64,000 nucleotides of DNA, taken from the NCBI GenBank assembly GCA_019359175.1, contig JAHHHU010000010.1, positions 62,001 through 126,000 on the forward strand, given 5' to 3'. The translations under genes were made by a program, and so were the position numbers. Below are positions 1-8,988 of this stretch, in pieces. The DNA comes from Phormidium tanganyikae FI6-MK23. Its GTDB lineage: Bacteria > Cyanobacteriota > Cyanobacteriia > Leptolyngbyales > Leptolyngbyaceae. The notes below the pieces were generated by a model. The model had not been told where the DNA came from, searched no databases, and saw only the letters and a program-made list of their open reading frames with translations. Numbering within the stretch: position 1 is the stretch's first letter; each line of letters starts with the position of its first letter.

Positions 1-248
1 ACCAAGAAATTGATAATCGATGCCAAAAATAAACCGTACTTAATTCCTTGATAGGAAAGATTTTGCAAACTATCAACCTGCGCCGCTTTCAAAGCAGGAT
101 TGAGAATGAGCGGCGTAATAATGTCTTCTACAAGAGATGTGACAATTTTGCCAAAAGCGCCACCGATAATGACTGCAACTGCAAGATCAATCACGTTCCC
201 TTGCATTAAGAACTTTTGGAAATCAGCTAAAAATCCACTTCTTGCCAT
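1..248 (-). CDS. mscL: Large-conductance mechanosensitive channel MscL (3' end outside window)
   Basis: The minus-strand reading from an ATG at 248-246 gives a protein starting [16 protein letters not shown], followed by [20 protein letters not shown] and later VEDIITPLI. This is the conserved amino-terminal helix and pore-lining TM1 of MscL, the pentameric inner-membrane channel that opens on hypo-osmotic shock. About 82 residues are visible; the second transmembrane helix and the C-terminal bundle lie beyond position 1. A -10-like hexamer lies about 65 bases upstream. Family assignment is secure because the N-half of MscL is its most conserved part. Confidence 0.93.
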   Translation of the reverse strand, partial: MARSGFLADFQKFLMQGNVIDLAVAVIIGGAFGKIVTSLVEDIITPLILNPALKAAQVDSLQNLSYQGIKYGLFLASIINFL

Positions 249-311
249 ACGTCAATTTATCCCTCAACTTTCACGTACAAATGACTTGGTGGTCATTTCC
301 TGATTGCACGT

Positions 312-317
312 ATTATA
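312..317 (-). promoter_or_regulatory. Candidate -10 box of mscL
   Basis: On the minus strand the hexamer is a perfect TATAAT, about 64 bases upstream of the mscL start codon. No good -35 hexamer is seen at the usual 16-18 base distance (a TTGACT is too close, 7 bases away). The assignment is based on the hexamer and its position only. Confidence 0.4.
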
Positions 318-370
318 CGGTGAGAGTCAAGTGTGTTTTCTAAAAACAATAAATTTCTCAAGCAGTAGAA

Positions 371-414
371 AAACAAGGCGGCAGGAGATCTTAGGATTTC
401 CTACCGCCTTGTTT
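371..414. terminator. Bidirectional intrinsic terminator between mscL promoter and clpC end
   Basis: An inverted repeat pairs AACAAGGCGG with CCGCCTTGTT (about 15 bp with one mismatch) around a short loop. It is flanked by T-rich tracts on both strands (GTTTTTT on plus, GTTTTTC on minus). It lies 18 bases past the clpC stop codon, so its main job is probably to end the clpC transcript. Confidence 0.85.
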
Positions 415-431
415 TTTAACGATTCAGACGT

Positions 432-2903
432 TTAATCTGCTGCTTGCGGCAACAATTCGCGCTCTTGACCGTGTATCACCTTCACTTGTCCGCTTTCATC
501 CACATCCATCGTCGCAGTGTCGCCATCCTTCACTCGTGCCGACAGAATTTCTTCAGCCAGCGAGTCTTCTAGCAGGCGCATGATTGCTCGACGTAATGGA
601 CGTGCGCCATAGCTTGGGTTGTAGCCTTCATCAACCAGGCGATCCTTGAATCGCTCGGTGACTTGCAGCGTAATCCCCTGCTCTTTCAAACGCTTGAACA
701 CGTCGTTCAGCATGATGTCCGCAATTTCTTTGACCTCTACCTTGTTCAACTGACGGAAGACGATGATTTCGTCGAGTCGGTTTAAGAACTCAGGGCGGAA
801 GTACTGCTTCAGCTCTTCGTTGACCAAGGAGCGAATCCGGTTGTACTGCGAATCTGATTCGTTCTCAGTGGAGAACTCGAACCCAAGACCGCCGCCGCCT
901 TTCTCGATCACCTTGGAACCAATGTTCGAGGTCATGATCAGCAGGGTGTTCTTGAAGTCTACAGTGCGTCCCTTGGCATCGGTCAAGCGACCATCTTCCA
1001 AGATTTGCAGCAGCATGTTGAAGACATCCGGGTGAGCTTTCTCGATTTCATCGAATAGCACGACTGTGTAAGGCTTGCGACGGACGGCTTCGGTCAGTTG
1101 ACCGCCTTCGTTGTAACCAACATATCCTGGAGGTGAACCAATCAGTTTAGAAACCGTGTGGCGCTCCATGAACTCCGACATGTCCAATCGGATCATTGAG
1201 TCTTCCGAGCCGAAGAAGTAAGCGGCTAACGCTTTCGTCAACTCGGTCTTACCAACCCCAGTCGGGCCAGAGAAGATAAACGAAGCGATCGGGCGATTGG
1301 GATTCTTTAATCCAACCCGTGCGCGACGAATTGCACGAGAGACTGCTCTCACTGCTTCGTCTTGACCGATCAAGCGAGTGTGTAGCGTGTCTTCCATGTG
1401 CAGCAGCTTCTCGGATTCGGATTCGGTGAGTTTGTTCACCGGAACACCTGTCCAGGAAGCCACGATTTGCGCGATGTCCTCTTCGCCGACAACTGGGGAA
1501 GCACTTTCATCAGAAGCTTCTGACTTGCGAGTTTGGGCGATCGAGCGAATTTCTGCTTTGATTTCCATCTCCCGATCGCGCAGTTCGCCCGCACGATCGA
1601 AATTCTGAGATCTCACAGCGTCGTCTTTGTCTTTGAGGACTTGACGCAATTCGCGATCGAGTTCTTTCGCTGCCGGGGGCAGTTGGGAATTGATCAAACG
1701 CACACGCGATCCAGCTTCGTCAACTAAGTCGATCGCTTTGTCCGGCAAGAACCGATCAGAGATATATCGATCAGAGAGTTTTGCCGCAGCTTCAAGGGCT
1801 TCGTCTGAGATCTTCAGCTTGTGGTGCTGCTCATAACGTTCGCGTAAGCCTCGAAGGATCTCGATCGTTTCATCGACCGAAGGTTCGCCCACCATCACAG
1901 GCTGGAAGCGGCGTTCTAGGGCGGCATCGCGCTCAATGTGTTTGCGATACTCATCAAGCGTGGTCGCACCGATACATTGCAGTTCACCACGAGCGAGGGC
2001 AGGCTTCAAAATGTTGGCGGCATCGATCGCGCCTTCTGCTGCACCCGCACCGATTAGGGTGTGAACTTCGTCAATTACGAGGATGACATTTCCGGCGGAG
2101 CGGATTTCATCCATGATTTTCTTCAAGCGTTCCTCAAACTCACCTCGATATTTTGTGCCTGCTACGAGCAGACCGATATCGAGCGTGACGACGCGCTTGT
2201 CTTCCAAGATGTCAGGAATATCATCATTGGCGATGCGTTGAGCGAGTCCTTCAGCGATCGCGGTTTTACCCACACCCGGTTCACCAATTAACACGGGGTT
2301 GTTTTTCGTCCGACGACCGAGGATTTGAATAACTCGTTCGATTTCTTTTTGGCGACCGACCACGGGGTCGAGTTTGCCTTCGGCTGCCATTTGGGTAAGA
2401 TTCGAGCCGAATTCGTCCAAAGTCGGGGTTTTGGTGCGACCTTGGCTGCCACCAGATGTCACCTCAGCGGTTTCACCCAGCATCCGAATGACCTGTGTAC
2501 GAACTTTCGAGAGGTCAACGCCGAGGTTTTCTAAAACTCTTGCAGCAACGCCTTCACCTTCTCGGATAAGACCTAAGAGCAGGTGTTCGGTTCCAATATA
2601 GTTGTGACCGAGTTGGCGAGCTTCTTCAAGTGATAGTTCCAAGACGCGCTTTGCTCGTGGGGTAAACGGAATTTCCACTGCCACAAAGCCCGATCCGCGA
2701 CCGATTATTTTCTCAACTTCGATGCGAGCGTCCTTGAGGTTCACTCCCATCGATTTGAGGACTTTGGCAGCGACACCCGTTCCTTCTCCGATTAGACCCA
2801 GGAGGATCTGTTCTGTACCCACAAAGTTATGACCCAAGCGGCGTGCTTCCTCTTGGGCTAACATAATCACCTTAATGGCTTTTTCTGTGAAGCGTTCAAA
2901 CAT
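432..2903 (-). CDS. clpC: ATP-dependent Clp protease ATP-binding subunit ClpC
   Basis: This 823-residue HSP100 unfoldase delivers substrates to the ClpP/ClpR peptidase in the cytosol. Two Clp_N repeats occupy residues 1-150, each with an EARRLGHN- or EARQLGHN-type motif. The first AAA module has Walker A GEPGVGKT near residue 210 and [15 protein letters not shown]-type coiled-coil middle domain lies near 430-460. The second AAA module has GPTGVGKT near 550, and a Clp D2-small domain ends the protein. Length and domain order match cyanobacterial ClpC, not ClpB (short middle domain). The start is an ATG with an AGGTGA element about 14 bases upstream. The gene is monocistronic, with a terminator just downstream. 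Confidence 0.97.
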   Translation of the reverse strand: MFERFTEKAIKVIMLAQEEARRLGHNFVGTEQILLGLIGEGTGVAAKVLKSMGVNLKDARIEVEKIIGRGSGFVAVEIPFTPRAKRVLELSLEEARQLGHNYIGTEHLLLGLIREGEGVAARVLENLGVDLSKVRTQVIRMLGETAEVTSGGSQGRTKTPTLDEFGSNLTQMAAEGKLDPVVGRQKEIERVIQILGRRTKNNPVLIGEPGVGKTAIAEGLAQRIANDDIPDILEDKRVVTLDIGLLVAGTKYRGEFEERLKKIMDEIRSAGNVILVIDEVHTLIGAGAAEGAIDAANILKPALARGELQCIGATTLDEYRKHIERDAALERRFQPVMVGEPSVDETIEILRGLRERYEQHHKLKISDEALEAAAKLSDRYISDRFLPDKAIDLVDEAGSRVRLINSQLPPAAKELDRELRQVLKDKDDAVRSQNFDRAGELRDREMEIKAEIRSIAQTRKSEASDESASPVVGEEDIAQIVASWTGVPVNKLTESESEKLLHMEDTLHTRLIGQDEAVRAVSRAIRRARVGLKNPNRPIASFIFSGPTGVGKTELTKALAAYFFGSEDSMIRLDMSEFMERHTVSKLIGSPPGYVGYNEGGQLTEAVRRKPYTVVLFDEIEKAHPDVFNMLLQILEDGRLTDAKGRTVDFKNTLLIMTSNIGSKVIEKGGGGLGFEFSTENESDSQYNRIRSLVNEELKQYFRPEFLNRLDEIIVFRQLNKVEVKEIADIMLNDVFKRLKEQGITLQVTERFKDRLVDEGYNPSYGARPLRRAIMRLLEDSLAEEILSARVKDGDTATMDVDESGQVKVIHGQERELLPQAAD

Positions 2904-3068
2904 GGCGTATTTCCATCACCTGCTGCGTAGGTCTGATTCTAGCATAGTGGATCTTTCCGGTTACGTTACACCGCAACAGGTAGATGGGAGGATTACCGAA
3001 CGCTTTGATTCGGGAAATAAATGAAAAAATGTGTGATCTACTACCAAAGGCAGATTGTTATCGATATC

Positions 3069-3647
3069 TCATCGATTAGTCAAGCTAATTTTTTCAAGAC
3101 TTAGTAGAGAGTCACGATCGCAGAGTATTCGTTGTTGCTGAACAAGGCGATCGCGAATTTCTAACCTCTTTTCTTTCAAAAGGTTTTGAAATTCAGCCGT
3201 TTGCAGCCCACCACGCCAAAGAATCAGCGCATTTTCGCCCGTGTCAGCGTAGTAGTTTTTACGCTGTCCCGCAACTTTAAACTGGAATTTCTCGTATAAA
3301 GAAACCGCAGATTGATTAGAAATTCTGACTTCTAATGTAGCGTGCTTCATCTGACGTTGGCAGGCGCGATCGAGCAACGCTAGCAGAATCAGTTTTCCCA
3401 ATCCCTGCCGCTGATAATCTGGGTGAACTCCAATGATGGTGATGTGGGCTTCATCAACGATCTCCCAAAAACAGCCGTATCCGATTAGCTGGTCGTTAAG
3501 TGCTATCGCGATTAATTCACTATTTGGACTATCGATTTCTCGCTGATAGCCTTCGAGTGTCCACAATCCACCGAAACAAATGAGATCGAGTTCGAGGACT
3601 TGGGGGAGGAGAGAGTTATCGATCGTTTGGAGCGTGATGGAATTCAC
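3069..3647 (-). CDS. rimI: Ribosomal-protein-alanine N-acetyltransferase-like GNAT protein (RimI)
   Basis: The 192-residue GNAT-fold protein carries the acetyl-CoA pyrophosphate-binding loop RQGLGK inside HPDYQRQGLGKLILLALL, and the RimI-type end VSLYEKFQFKVAGQRKNYY. RimI acetylates the N-terminus of ribosomal protein S18; related enzymes have broader N-terminal acetyltransferase activity, so the substrate here is an inference. The start codon is GTG. About 40 residues follow the catalytic domain (LKEKRLEIRDRLVQQQ...), a charged extension longer than in enterobacterial RimI (about 148 residues). The gene is divergent from the GNAT gene at 3796 across a 148-base AT-rich gap. Confidence 0.85.
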   Translation of the reverse strand: MNSITLQTIDNSLLPQVLELDLICFGGLWTLEGYQREIDSPNSELIAIALNDQLIGYGCFWEIVDEAHITIIGVHPDYQRQGLGKLILLALLDRACQRQMKHATLEVRISNQSAVSLYEKFQFKVAGQRKNYYADTGENALILWRGGLQTAEFQNLLKEKRLEIRDRLVQQQRILCDRDSLLSLEKISLTNR

Positions 3648-3795
3648 AGCAATATGAGTAGCAGAACGGTTCTGATTCTATCGGAGCATTAATTAATAGT
3701 CTGCGTCGATCTTGATTGATGTTTCTCTTCTAATTTGTAATGTAGAGAAATAATCGATGCTAACTTGAGCAAACCAATAACAACTGCTAAAAGCT

Positions 3796-4323
3796 GTGAA
3801 GATTCGTAATATTAAGCCCAGCGACCATGAGTATATGATTCGTGTTCTGGACGAATGGTGGGGCGGAAGACACATGAGTAATATGCTTCCTAAACTCTTT
3901 TTTGTTCACTTTTGCGAGACAAGCTTTATTGCAGAAACAAATCAAGGAAGGATTGGCTTTTTGATTGGTTTTTTGTCACAGACTCAAGCTGAAGAAGCAT
4001 ACATTCACTTCGTTGGGGTTCATCCAGATTTCAGAAAGCAAGGTGTGGGAAGTGCTTTATACCGTCAATTTTTTCAAACTGTTCAAAAGCTCGATCGTGT
4101 ACGAGTTAAATGTGTCACTTCTCCAATCAATAAAGATTCAATCTCTTATCATTTGCGTCTAGGATTCCAGGCTGAACCTAGTGAAACGCAACAAGATGGT
4201 GTACCTTACTGTTTAGATTACGATGGTGTAGGAGAGAATCGAGTCCTATTTACTAAGGCAACTAACGACAAGTTGAATGATGTGGGAAGACGAAATCCTA
4301 GAAGAGCTTCATCGCATTCGTGA
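3796..4323 (+). CDS. GNAT-family N-acetyltransferase
   Basis: The 175-residue protein starts at GTG with MKIRNIKPSDHEYMIRVLDEW. The acetyl-CoA site is visible as VHPDFRKQGVGSALYRQFF, the R/Q-x-x-G-x-G/A loop of GNAT enzymes. The substrate is not predictable. Base composition is visibly more AT-rich than in flanking genes and HIP1 octamers are absent, which is compatible with recent acquisition. The last 15 or so residues (NDVGRRNPRRASSHS) are low-complexity and overlap the start of another small reading frame at 4280, so the original C-terminus may have been changed by a rearrangement here. Confidence 0.78.
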   Translation: MKIRNIKPSDHEYMIRVLDEWWGGRHMSNMLPKLFFVHFCETSFIAETNQGRIGFLIGFLSQTQAEEAYIHFVGVHPDFRKQGVGSALYRQFFQTVQKLDRVRVKCVTSPINKDSISYHLRLGFQAEPSETQQDGVPYCLDYDGVGENRVLFTKATNDKLNDVGRRNPRRASSHS

Positions 4324-4435
4324 GGAACACGCAAAAGCGTTCAATTACGAACTGATCAATTTCAGGTCTGCAAAAGTTCAATCACTTTATCGATCGCTTC
4401 CGTCAACTTGTCCGGCTTCAATTGCCCTGCGGTAG
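4280..4435 (+). pseudogene. Truncated small protein of the toxin-associated MWED...FNYD type
   Basis: An ATG frame reads MWEDEILEELHRIREEHA and then KAFNYEL before passing into unrelated sequence and a stop at 4433-4435. In many cyanobacteria, a small protein beginning MWEDxI-x-x-(I/V)RxxREExAxxFNYD is found in toxin-antitoxin neighbourhoods; that family knowledge is from memory. Here similarity ends around base 4350 and the remaining codons are antisense to the remnant at 4362-4480. I read it as a 5' fragment whose 3' part was deleted. Confidence 0.5.
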
Positions 4436-4480
4436 AGAGGATGATTTGTCGATCGGCAGTAATCAATCGATTCGGACTGA
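4362..4480 (-). pseudogene. C-terminal remnant of a toxin gene, possibly MazF/PemK-like
   Basis: Downstream of the antitoxin gene on the same strand, an open frame without a start codon reads SPNRLITADRQIILSTAG followed by QLKPDKLTEAIDKVIELLQT and a TGA stop. This resembles the last strand-helix unit of MazF/PemK toxins (a ...IGKL-x-x-x-x-(L)-x-x-(V/I)...LL ending). The main body of such a toxin (about 70 residues) is absent between this fragment and the antitoxin stop at 4483. The family call is tentative because only about 39 residues remain. Confidence 0.4.
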
Positions 4481-4482
4481 TA

Positions 4483-4701
4483 TTACAACTCCCGCCAAGC
4501 TTCGTCCTCCCCCAGTCTAAGCCAGTCTTCCGCTAGAGCCGACTCACTCATCACACTAATTTCTAGTTTGTTCTGCAAATGTTTTGATTTCAGCAATTGA
4601 ACAAAATCTAGAACTTCTTCAATCAAAAAATCAGGAATTTCGTCGATTTCATGCAGCAATAGCTCTTTGGATTGCATGGAGTTTATCGTGGTAGGCTTCA
4701 T
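4483..4701 (-). CDS. Small antitoxin-like protein (DUF2281/addiction-module type)
   Basis: The 72-residue protein has an N-terminal helical part, LLLHEIDEIPDFLIEEVLDF, then VQLLKSK, and a C-terminal tail ending SALAEDWLRLGEDEAWREL. The helix pair followed by the (A)-x-DWL-x-x-x-EDEAW tail is typical of small cyanobacterial antitoxins that neutralise MazF- or PIN-type toxins through the tail. The expected downstream toxin gene is missing except for a possible C-terminal fragment, so this antitoxin appears orphaned. Base use is AT-rich like its neighbours at 3.7-4.3 kb. Confidence 0.65.
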   Translation of the reverse strand: MKPTTINSMQSKELLLHEIDEIPDFLIEEVLDFVQLLKSKHLQNKLEISVMSESALAEDWLRLGEDEAWREL

Positions 4702-4839
4702 TTCAGTCTACACAGAAGCGAATAAACACAGCGTTCTTTAAAACCTCTGATGTCCACTCAAACACACCAGCGCTTGTAAACTAGATCAATGTGGCAAAAT
4801 TGCCTAGTTCGCCAGAATATCGAGGACACAAAGCAAGCA

Positions 4840-6222
4840 ATGGTAGTGACGCAAGCGCAACTCGCGCAAAATTCGGGTCGCCAGTATTTACCGGATTCCG
4901 GTTTGGATCGCTCTCCTAATCAGTTTTTGATGCCGCTGACCGCGAAAGTCAACGATCGAGATCATCTCGAAGTTGGCGGCTGTGATGTGACCGAATTGGT
5001 GAAACATTTTGGTTCACCGCTTTATATCTTGGATGAAACAGGCTTAAGAACTGCTTGTCAGCAATATCGCGATGCGTTTCGACGCTACTATCCCGCAGAA
5101 GCTCAAGTGCTATACGCCTCGAAAGCTTGGAATTGTTTGGCAGTTTGCTCGATCGTATCTCAAGAAGGTTTAGGGATCGATGTCGCAACCGGAGGCGAAC
5201 TCTTTACGGCGCTTCAGGTGGGAGCCGAGCCGAGCAAGATCTATTTGCATGGGAATAACAAGTCGATCGCTGAATTGGAATTGGCGGTGAAATCGGGTTG
5301 TACGATCGTTGTGGATAACCGATTGGAATTACAGCGATTGACTCAGATACAGAGCGATCGACCGATCCGAGTCATGCTGAGAATTACTCCCGGTTTGGAT
5401 TGTCATACGCACGAATACATCCGCACCGGACATTTAGATAGTAAATTCGGGTTCGATCCAAATCAGGTTGAGGAAATTTTTCAATTCATCAGCCAGAATC
5501 CGAGCGTTTCCTTGGTTGGACTTCATGCCCACATTGGATCGCAGATTTTTGAACTGCAAGCGCATCGGGATTTGCCAGGTGTGATGCTGCAATGGGTGAA
5601 AAAAGCCGCTCAACATGGTTTGAATGTTTCCGAATTAAATATCGGGGGCGGTTTGGGAATTTGCTACAACGAAAGCGATGATCCGCCTAGCATTGATGAA
5701 TGGGTGAAGATCGTCGCTGAATCGATGATCAAGGCTTGTGAAGCGGAAAATATGCCGTTGCCGAAATTGCTTTGTGAACCCGGTCGATCGCTAATCGGTT
5801 CTTCTTGCGTTACAGCTTATACGATCGGTGGACGTAAAACCGTTCCCGGAATTCGCACCTATATCAGCGTCGATGGCGGAATGTCGGATAATCCGCGTCC
5901 GATTACATATCAGTCGGTTTGTCGGGCGGTGATTGCGAATCGGATGTTAGATGAAGCGAAAGAGACGGTGACGATCGCTGGAAAACACTGCGAATCTGGA
6001 GACGTTTTGATCAAAGACATCGCACTCCCCGAAACCGAACCGGGAGATATTCTCGTCGTGATGGCAACGGGAGCCTACAATTACAGCATGGCATCGAATT
6101 ACAACCGTTTGACTCGACCTGCGGCGGTTCTCGTTCATGAAGGAGAACCGAACATTATCCTCGAACGAGAGACATATGAAGATCTGATTCGACACGATCG
6201 AGTCCCGGACAGACTGAAATAA
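4840..6222 (+). CDS. lysA: Diaminopimelate decarboxylase
   Basis: The PLP enzyme converts meso-diaminopimelate to lysine, the last step of the pathway that also supplies peptidoglycan. The fold-III decarboxylase domain shows YASKAWN with the PLP lysine, HAHIGSQI, the glycine-rich phosphate loop NIGGGLG, and CEPGRSL. The C-terminal sheet carries CESGDVL with the catalytic cysteine and GAYNYSMASNYN. The frame is open from an ATG at 4789. I prefer the ATG at 4840 (MVVTQAQLAQNSGRQYLP) because cyanobacterial LysA proteins start near this GRQYLP block; this gives 460 residues. It is the first gene of a likely lysA-cdaA-uppS operon. Confidence 0.95.
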   Translation: MVVTQAQLAQNSGRQYLPDSGLDRSPNQFLMPLTAKVNDRDHLEVGGCDVTELVKHFGSPLYILDETGLRTACQQYRDAFRRYYPAEAQVLYASKAWNCLAVCSIVSQEGLGIDVATGGELFTALQVGAEPSKIYLHGNNKSIAELELAVKSGCTIVVDNRLELQRLTQIQSDRPIRVMLRITPGLDCHTHEYIRTGHLDSKFGFDPNQVEEIFQFISQNPSVSLVGLHAHIGSQIFELQAHRDLPGVMLQWVKKAAQHGLNVSELNIGGGLGICYNESDDPPSIDEWVKIVAESMIKACEAENMPLPKLLCEPGRSLIGSSCVTAYTIGGRKTVPGIRTYISVDGGMSDNPRPITYQSVCRAVIANRMLDEAKETVTIAGKHCESGDVLIKDIALPETEPGDILVVMATGAYNYSMASNYNRLTRPAAVLVHEGEPNIILERETYEDLIRHDRVPDRLK

Positions 6223-6262
6223 AGGATGAAGGATGAACGATAAAGGGTGAGGATTGGCAAAG

Positions 6263-7279
6263 ATGGAAATTCAGTTGCAATTCTCCGCTCTGAGCTTCGA
6301 GGAAGCTTCGATCCGCTTTGCCCCACCCTTACTTCTCCTGCCGACTGCTTTACAATCCGTGCTGAACTTTGTTCTAGAAAATTTGCGGTTTCTGCTTGAC
6401 GTGGGGTTAGTCTTAGCACTCACTTACGTCATGCTGGTGATCATTGGACGAGAACGCCGAACGCTTTGGATGGTGCGCGGCTTTATCATCCTGATGTTGG
6501 CGGCGGCAATTAGTCGGCGAATGGATTTAGCGTTGCTGAGTTTTGTGCTGAATAACCTCGTCGTTGGGGCTGCGGTGGCGATGGCGTTTATTCTTCAATC
6601 GGAATTTCGTCGATTTCTCGAACAGCTTGGACGTGGAGAAATCTCACAGCTATTTCAGTCGTCGAATCGGAGTTTGCCCAGTTCAGATAGCGTGATTGAT
6701 GAGATTGTCGAAGCGGTGAAAGGATTGTCGCAAAATCGAACTGGGGCATTGATGATTATTGAAACGGGAATTGCGATCGACGATCGAGATTTCTCCGTTC
6801 CCGGTGTCAAACTCAACGCCGAACTCTCAAAAGAACTTTTACAAACCATTTTCCAAACCACAACGCTCTTGCACGATGGCGCAGTTTTGATTCGTGGATC
6901 GCGGATTATTGCAGCAGGTGTCATTCTTCCGTTATCTGAAAAAACCGCCTCCCGCCAATTGGGAACGCGCCACAGAGCCGCAATGGGAATTACAGAAAAA
7001 CTCGAAAACTGTATTTGCGTCGTTGTATCTGAAGAAACAGGGTCAATCTCACTCGCGGAACGAGGAATATTAAATCGTCCCTTGACGAGCAGTAAACTGA
7101 AAGAGCTTTTAGAAGAACGGTTTTCACAGTCGGGCGATCGCGAACCCGTCTCGCGCGATCTGAAATCTCTCGGTCGTCAATTCCGGACAAAGGCAGTATT
7201 CTTATACTCGCGTTTATTTAATGAAGGTAGTTTAAAGGATCGGCGCATTCCGAATGAACGAAAGCGCGGCGACTCTTAA
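6263..7279 (+). CDS. cdaA: Diadenylate cyclase CdaA (c-di-AMP synthase)
   Basis: The membrane-bound enzyme makes c-di-AMP from two ATP. Three hydrophobic helices occupy roughly residues 25-100 ([20 protein letters not shown] and following). The DAC domain follows, with both signature motifs: LLHDGAVLI (DGA) and GTRHRAAMG (RHR). A C-terminal extension of about 65 residues beyond the DAC core may be regulatory. ATG 6263 is preferred over TTG 6254 because GGGTGAGGA ends about 10 bases upstream of it. The position between lysA and uppS ties c-di-AMP to cell-wall and osmotic functions, as known for CdaA in Firmicutes. Confidence 0.95.
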   Translation: MEIQLQFSALSFEEASIRFAPPLLLLPTALQSVLNFVLENLRFLLDVGLVLALTYVMLVIIGRERRTLWMVRGFIILMLAAAISRRMDLALLSFVLNNLVVGAAVAMAFILQSEFRRFLEQLGRGEISQLFQSSNRSLPSSDSVIDEIVEAVKGLSQNRTGALMIIETGIAIDDRDFSVPGVKLNAELSKELLQTIFQTTTLLHDGAVLIRGSRIIAAGVILPLSEKTASRQLGTRHRAAMGITEKLENCICVVVSEETGSISLAERGILNRPLTSSKLKELLEERFSQSGDREPVSRDLKSLGRQFRTKAVFLYSRLFNEGSLKDRRIPNERKRGDS

Positions 7280-7340
7280 TTCTGCTAAAACCAAATTGAT
7301 TTCCCATACCCTTTTCATCGGCGTTCCCCCGAAACCACCA

Positions 7341-8105
7341 ATGACAACTGCCAAGCACACGATTTTACGAGACTTACCCGCTGATTTAGACCACGATCGC
7401 TTACCGCGCCACGTTGCAGTCATTATGGATGGAAACGGGCGCTGGGCAAAACGTCAAGGCAAGCCCCGAATTATGGGGCATCGTCGCGGTGTGGATGTGC
7501 TGAAGGATTTATTACGGTGCTGTCGGGATTGGGGTATTGAGGCATTAACGGCGTATGCGTTCTCGACTGAGAACTGGGGGCGACCGCTCGAAGAAGTAGA
7601 ATTTTTGATGACGCTGTTTGAACGGGTGCTGCGTCAAGAACTGCGCGAAATGATGAAGGAGAACGTGCGGATCAAGTTTGTTGGAAATTTAGACGCACTG
7701 CCGACGAGTTTGCAGGCAGAAATTGAGCGATCGGTTTTAGAAACAAAAGATAATCAAGGCACTTGTTTCACAGTCGCGACGAACTATGGCGGACGGCAGG
7801 AAATTATTAAAGCGTGTCGATCGATCGCGGCTCAAATTCAGCAAGGCTTGATTCAACCTGAAGATATTGATGAAAGCTTGTTCGAGCGGCATTTGTACAC
7901 GGCTGGTATTTGCGACCCGGATTTGCTGATTCGGACGAGTGGTGAGATGCGATTAAGCAATTTTCTCCTCTGGCAAGCAGCTTACGCGGAGTTGTACGTC
8001 ACCGATACACTTTGGCCCGACTTCGATCGTTCTGAGTTCCATCTAGCGCTGAAGTCTTATCAACAGAGAGAACGCCGATTTGGAAAGATTGGAAACAAGC
8101 TTTAA
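7341..8105 (+). CDS. uppS: Isoprenyl transferase / undecaprenyl diphosphate synthase
   Basis: This cis-prenyltransferase builds the C55 lipid carrier for peptidoglycan and glycans. Conserved regions are visible: [14 protein letters not shown] with the catalytic Asp, [29 protein letters not shown], and the C-terminal [19 protein letters not shown] and WPDF. The open frame begins at 7254 inside cdaA, but the ATG at 7341 gives 254 residues, the normal family length, and starts at [16 protein letters not shown], as in cyanobacterial homologues. It ends the lysA-cdaA-uppS group and overlaps the convergent Uma2 gene by 4 bases. Confidence 0.95.
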   Translation: MTTAKHTILRDLPADLDHDRLPRHVAVIMDGNGRWAKRQGKPRIMGHRRGVDVLKDLLRCCRDWGIEALTAYAFSTENWGRPLEEVEFLMTLFERVLRQELREMMKENVRIKFVGNLDALPTSLQAEIERSVLETKDNQGTCFTVATNYGGRQEIIKACRSIAAQIQQGLIQPEDIDESLFERHLYTAGICDPDLLIRTSGEMRLSNFLLWQAAYAELYVTDTLWPDFDRSEFHLALKSYQQRERRFGKIGNKL

Positions 8106-8716
8106 CGCCCTGCATTGAGAATTTGAGCAGCAGTTAGGTTTAATCCAGGAAAAGTGCGGGAAGAGATACGCGCTGCTTCGCAGATACCGCAAGGGTCGTC
8201 ATTTTTAAACTGTCCGATTTCGCTATACTGTTCCCCTTCTAGATACAGCACGACCACAACTTCGCGAACAGGATCAATTAACCAATATTCGGGAATATTG
8301 CGTGATGCGTATTCTCTACGCTTCTCGACATAATCTCGATCGTAGTTCTTGCTTCCCGGTTCACCCGGCGAAACGACTTCCACAATTAGCGCCGGAGCTG
8401 GCATATTCAAGGTGATTAAAGATTGAGACTCCTGACTTAACGCATGATCTAGTTCTTCAGTCAGGATCATTAAGTCAGGATTTCGCGCCGTGACTATTCT
8501 GCTCCGAACGGCAATCTGTGTTCCTCTGGCAATAAGGTCGATCGACATTACTTGCAAAAACTGACTTAAAAGCCAAATTGCAATCTTTTCATTTAGTCGC
8601 TTCTCCGAACCCATATCTACCAATACCCCATCGACCAGTTCGTAACGGGTATCAGTTCCATCGTCGTAATTCAGATATTCCTCAATTGTTCTAAATCTCG
8701 GTTTGGCTTGGGTCAT
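8102..8716 (-). CDS. Uma2-family (DUF820) restriction-endonuclease-fold protein
   Basis: The 204-residue PD-(D/E)xK-fold protein shows the DUF820 layout. It begins with a TIEEYL-type N-terminus, then PDLMILTEE (acidic residue), [20 protein letters not shown] (E-x-V), [18 protein letters not shown] (lysine helix and strand), and ends [16 protein letters not shown]. Uma2 proteins are greatly expanded in cyanobacteria and their function is unknown. Near the C-terminus an eight-residue insert, PCGICEAA, interrupts the usual DDRI-S-x-TFPGL stretch; it is encoded by the 24-base repeat at 8171-8194. The protein therefore seems to tolerate an insertion in a surface loop. Confidence 0.85.
   Translation of the reverse strand: MTQAKPRFRTIEEYLNYDDGTDTRYELVDGVLVDMGSEKRLNEKIAIWLLSQFLQVMSIDLIARGTQIAVRSRIVTARNPDLMILTEELDHALSQESQSLITLNMPAPALIVEVVSPGEPGSKNYDRDYVEKRREYASRNIPEYWLIDPVREVVVVLYLEGEQYSEIGQFKNDDPCGICEAARISSRTFPGLNLTAAQILNAGR
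8171..8194 (-). repeat. 24-base mini-insert, copy 1 (inside Uma2 gene)
   Basis: On the minus strand the unit runs from CCTTGCGGTATC to TGCGAAGCAGCG. It sits after a GAC codon and before a CG-starting codon, and adds the eight codons PCGICEAA in frame. A second copy at 16036-16059 differs at one base and has the same CG and GTCG flanks on its two sides, so 29 of 30 bases match. Dispersed repeats of 20-30 bases are known in filamentous cyanobacteria; whether this belongs to a described class is not known to me. Confidence 0.75.
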
Positions 8717-8721
8717 AAGCG

Positions 8722-8988
8722 TTAAGGCCCTGCGAATACAGCATCCTCGATATCTTGGCGACTGAGCGAATACTTAAACGATCGCTGAATATCCCGCCCA
8801 TCGACATTTAAGTAGCGCACGCTGAGTTGATCAACATCGAGCATCAGTTCCGCTTGCCATTTTGAACGATCAATCGTCCAGCAGTGCAAATCCTCTGGAT
8901 CTTGTTCACAGCCTTGCTCAGATAGCCAGGCTTCGATCGCAGGCAGCGCATGGCTATAAAGCGGCGTATCACCGGAAGGTAGAGTCAT
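8722..8988 (-). CDS. DUF3143 family protein
   Basis: The 88-residue protein starts MTLPSGDTPLYSHALPAIEA and contains HCWTIDRSKWQAELMLDVDQ and LSVRYLNVDG, the pattern of the cyanobacterial DUF3143 family (also conserved in plastid-bearing lineages). Function is unknown. The start codon overlaps the stop of the upstream J-domain gene by 4 bases (8985-8988), so the two are probably translationally coupled. Confidence 0.85.
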   Translation of the reverse strand: MTLPSGDTPLYSHALPAIEAWLSEQGCEQDPEDLHCWTIDRSKWQAELMLDVDQLSVRYLNVDGRDIQRSFKYSLSRQDIEDAVFAGP

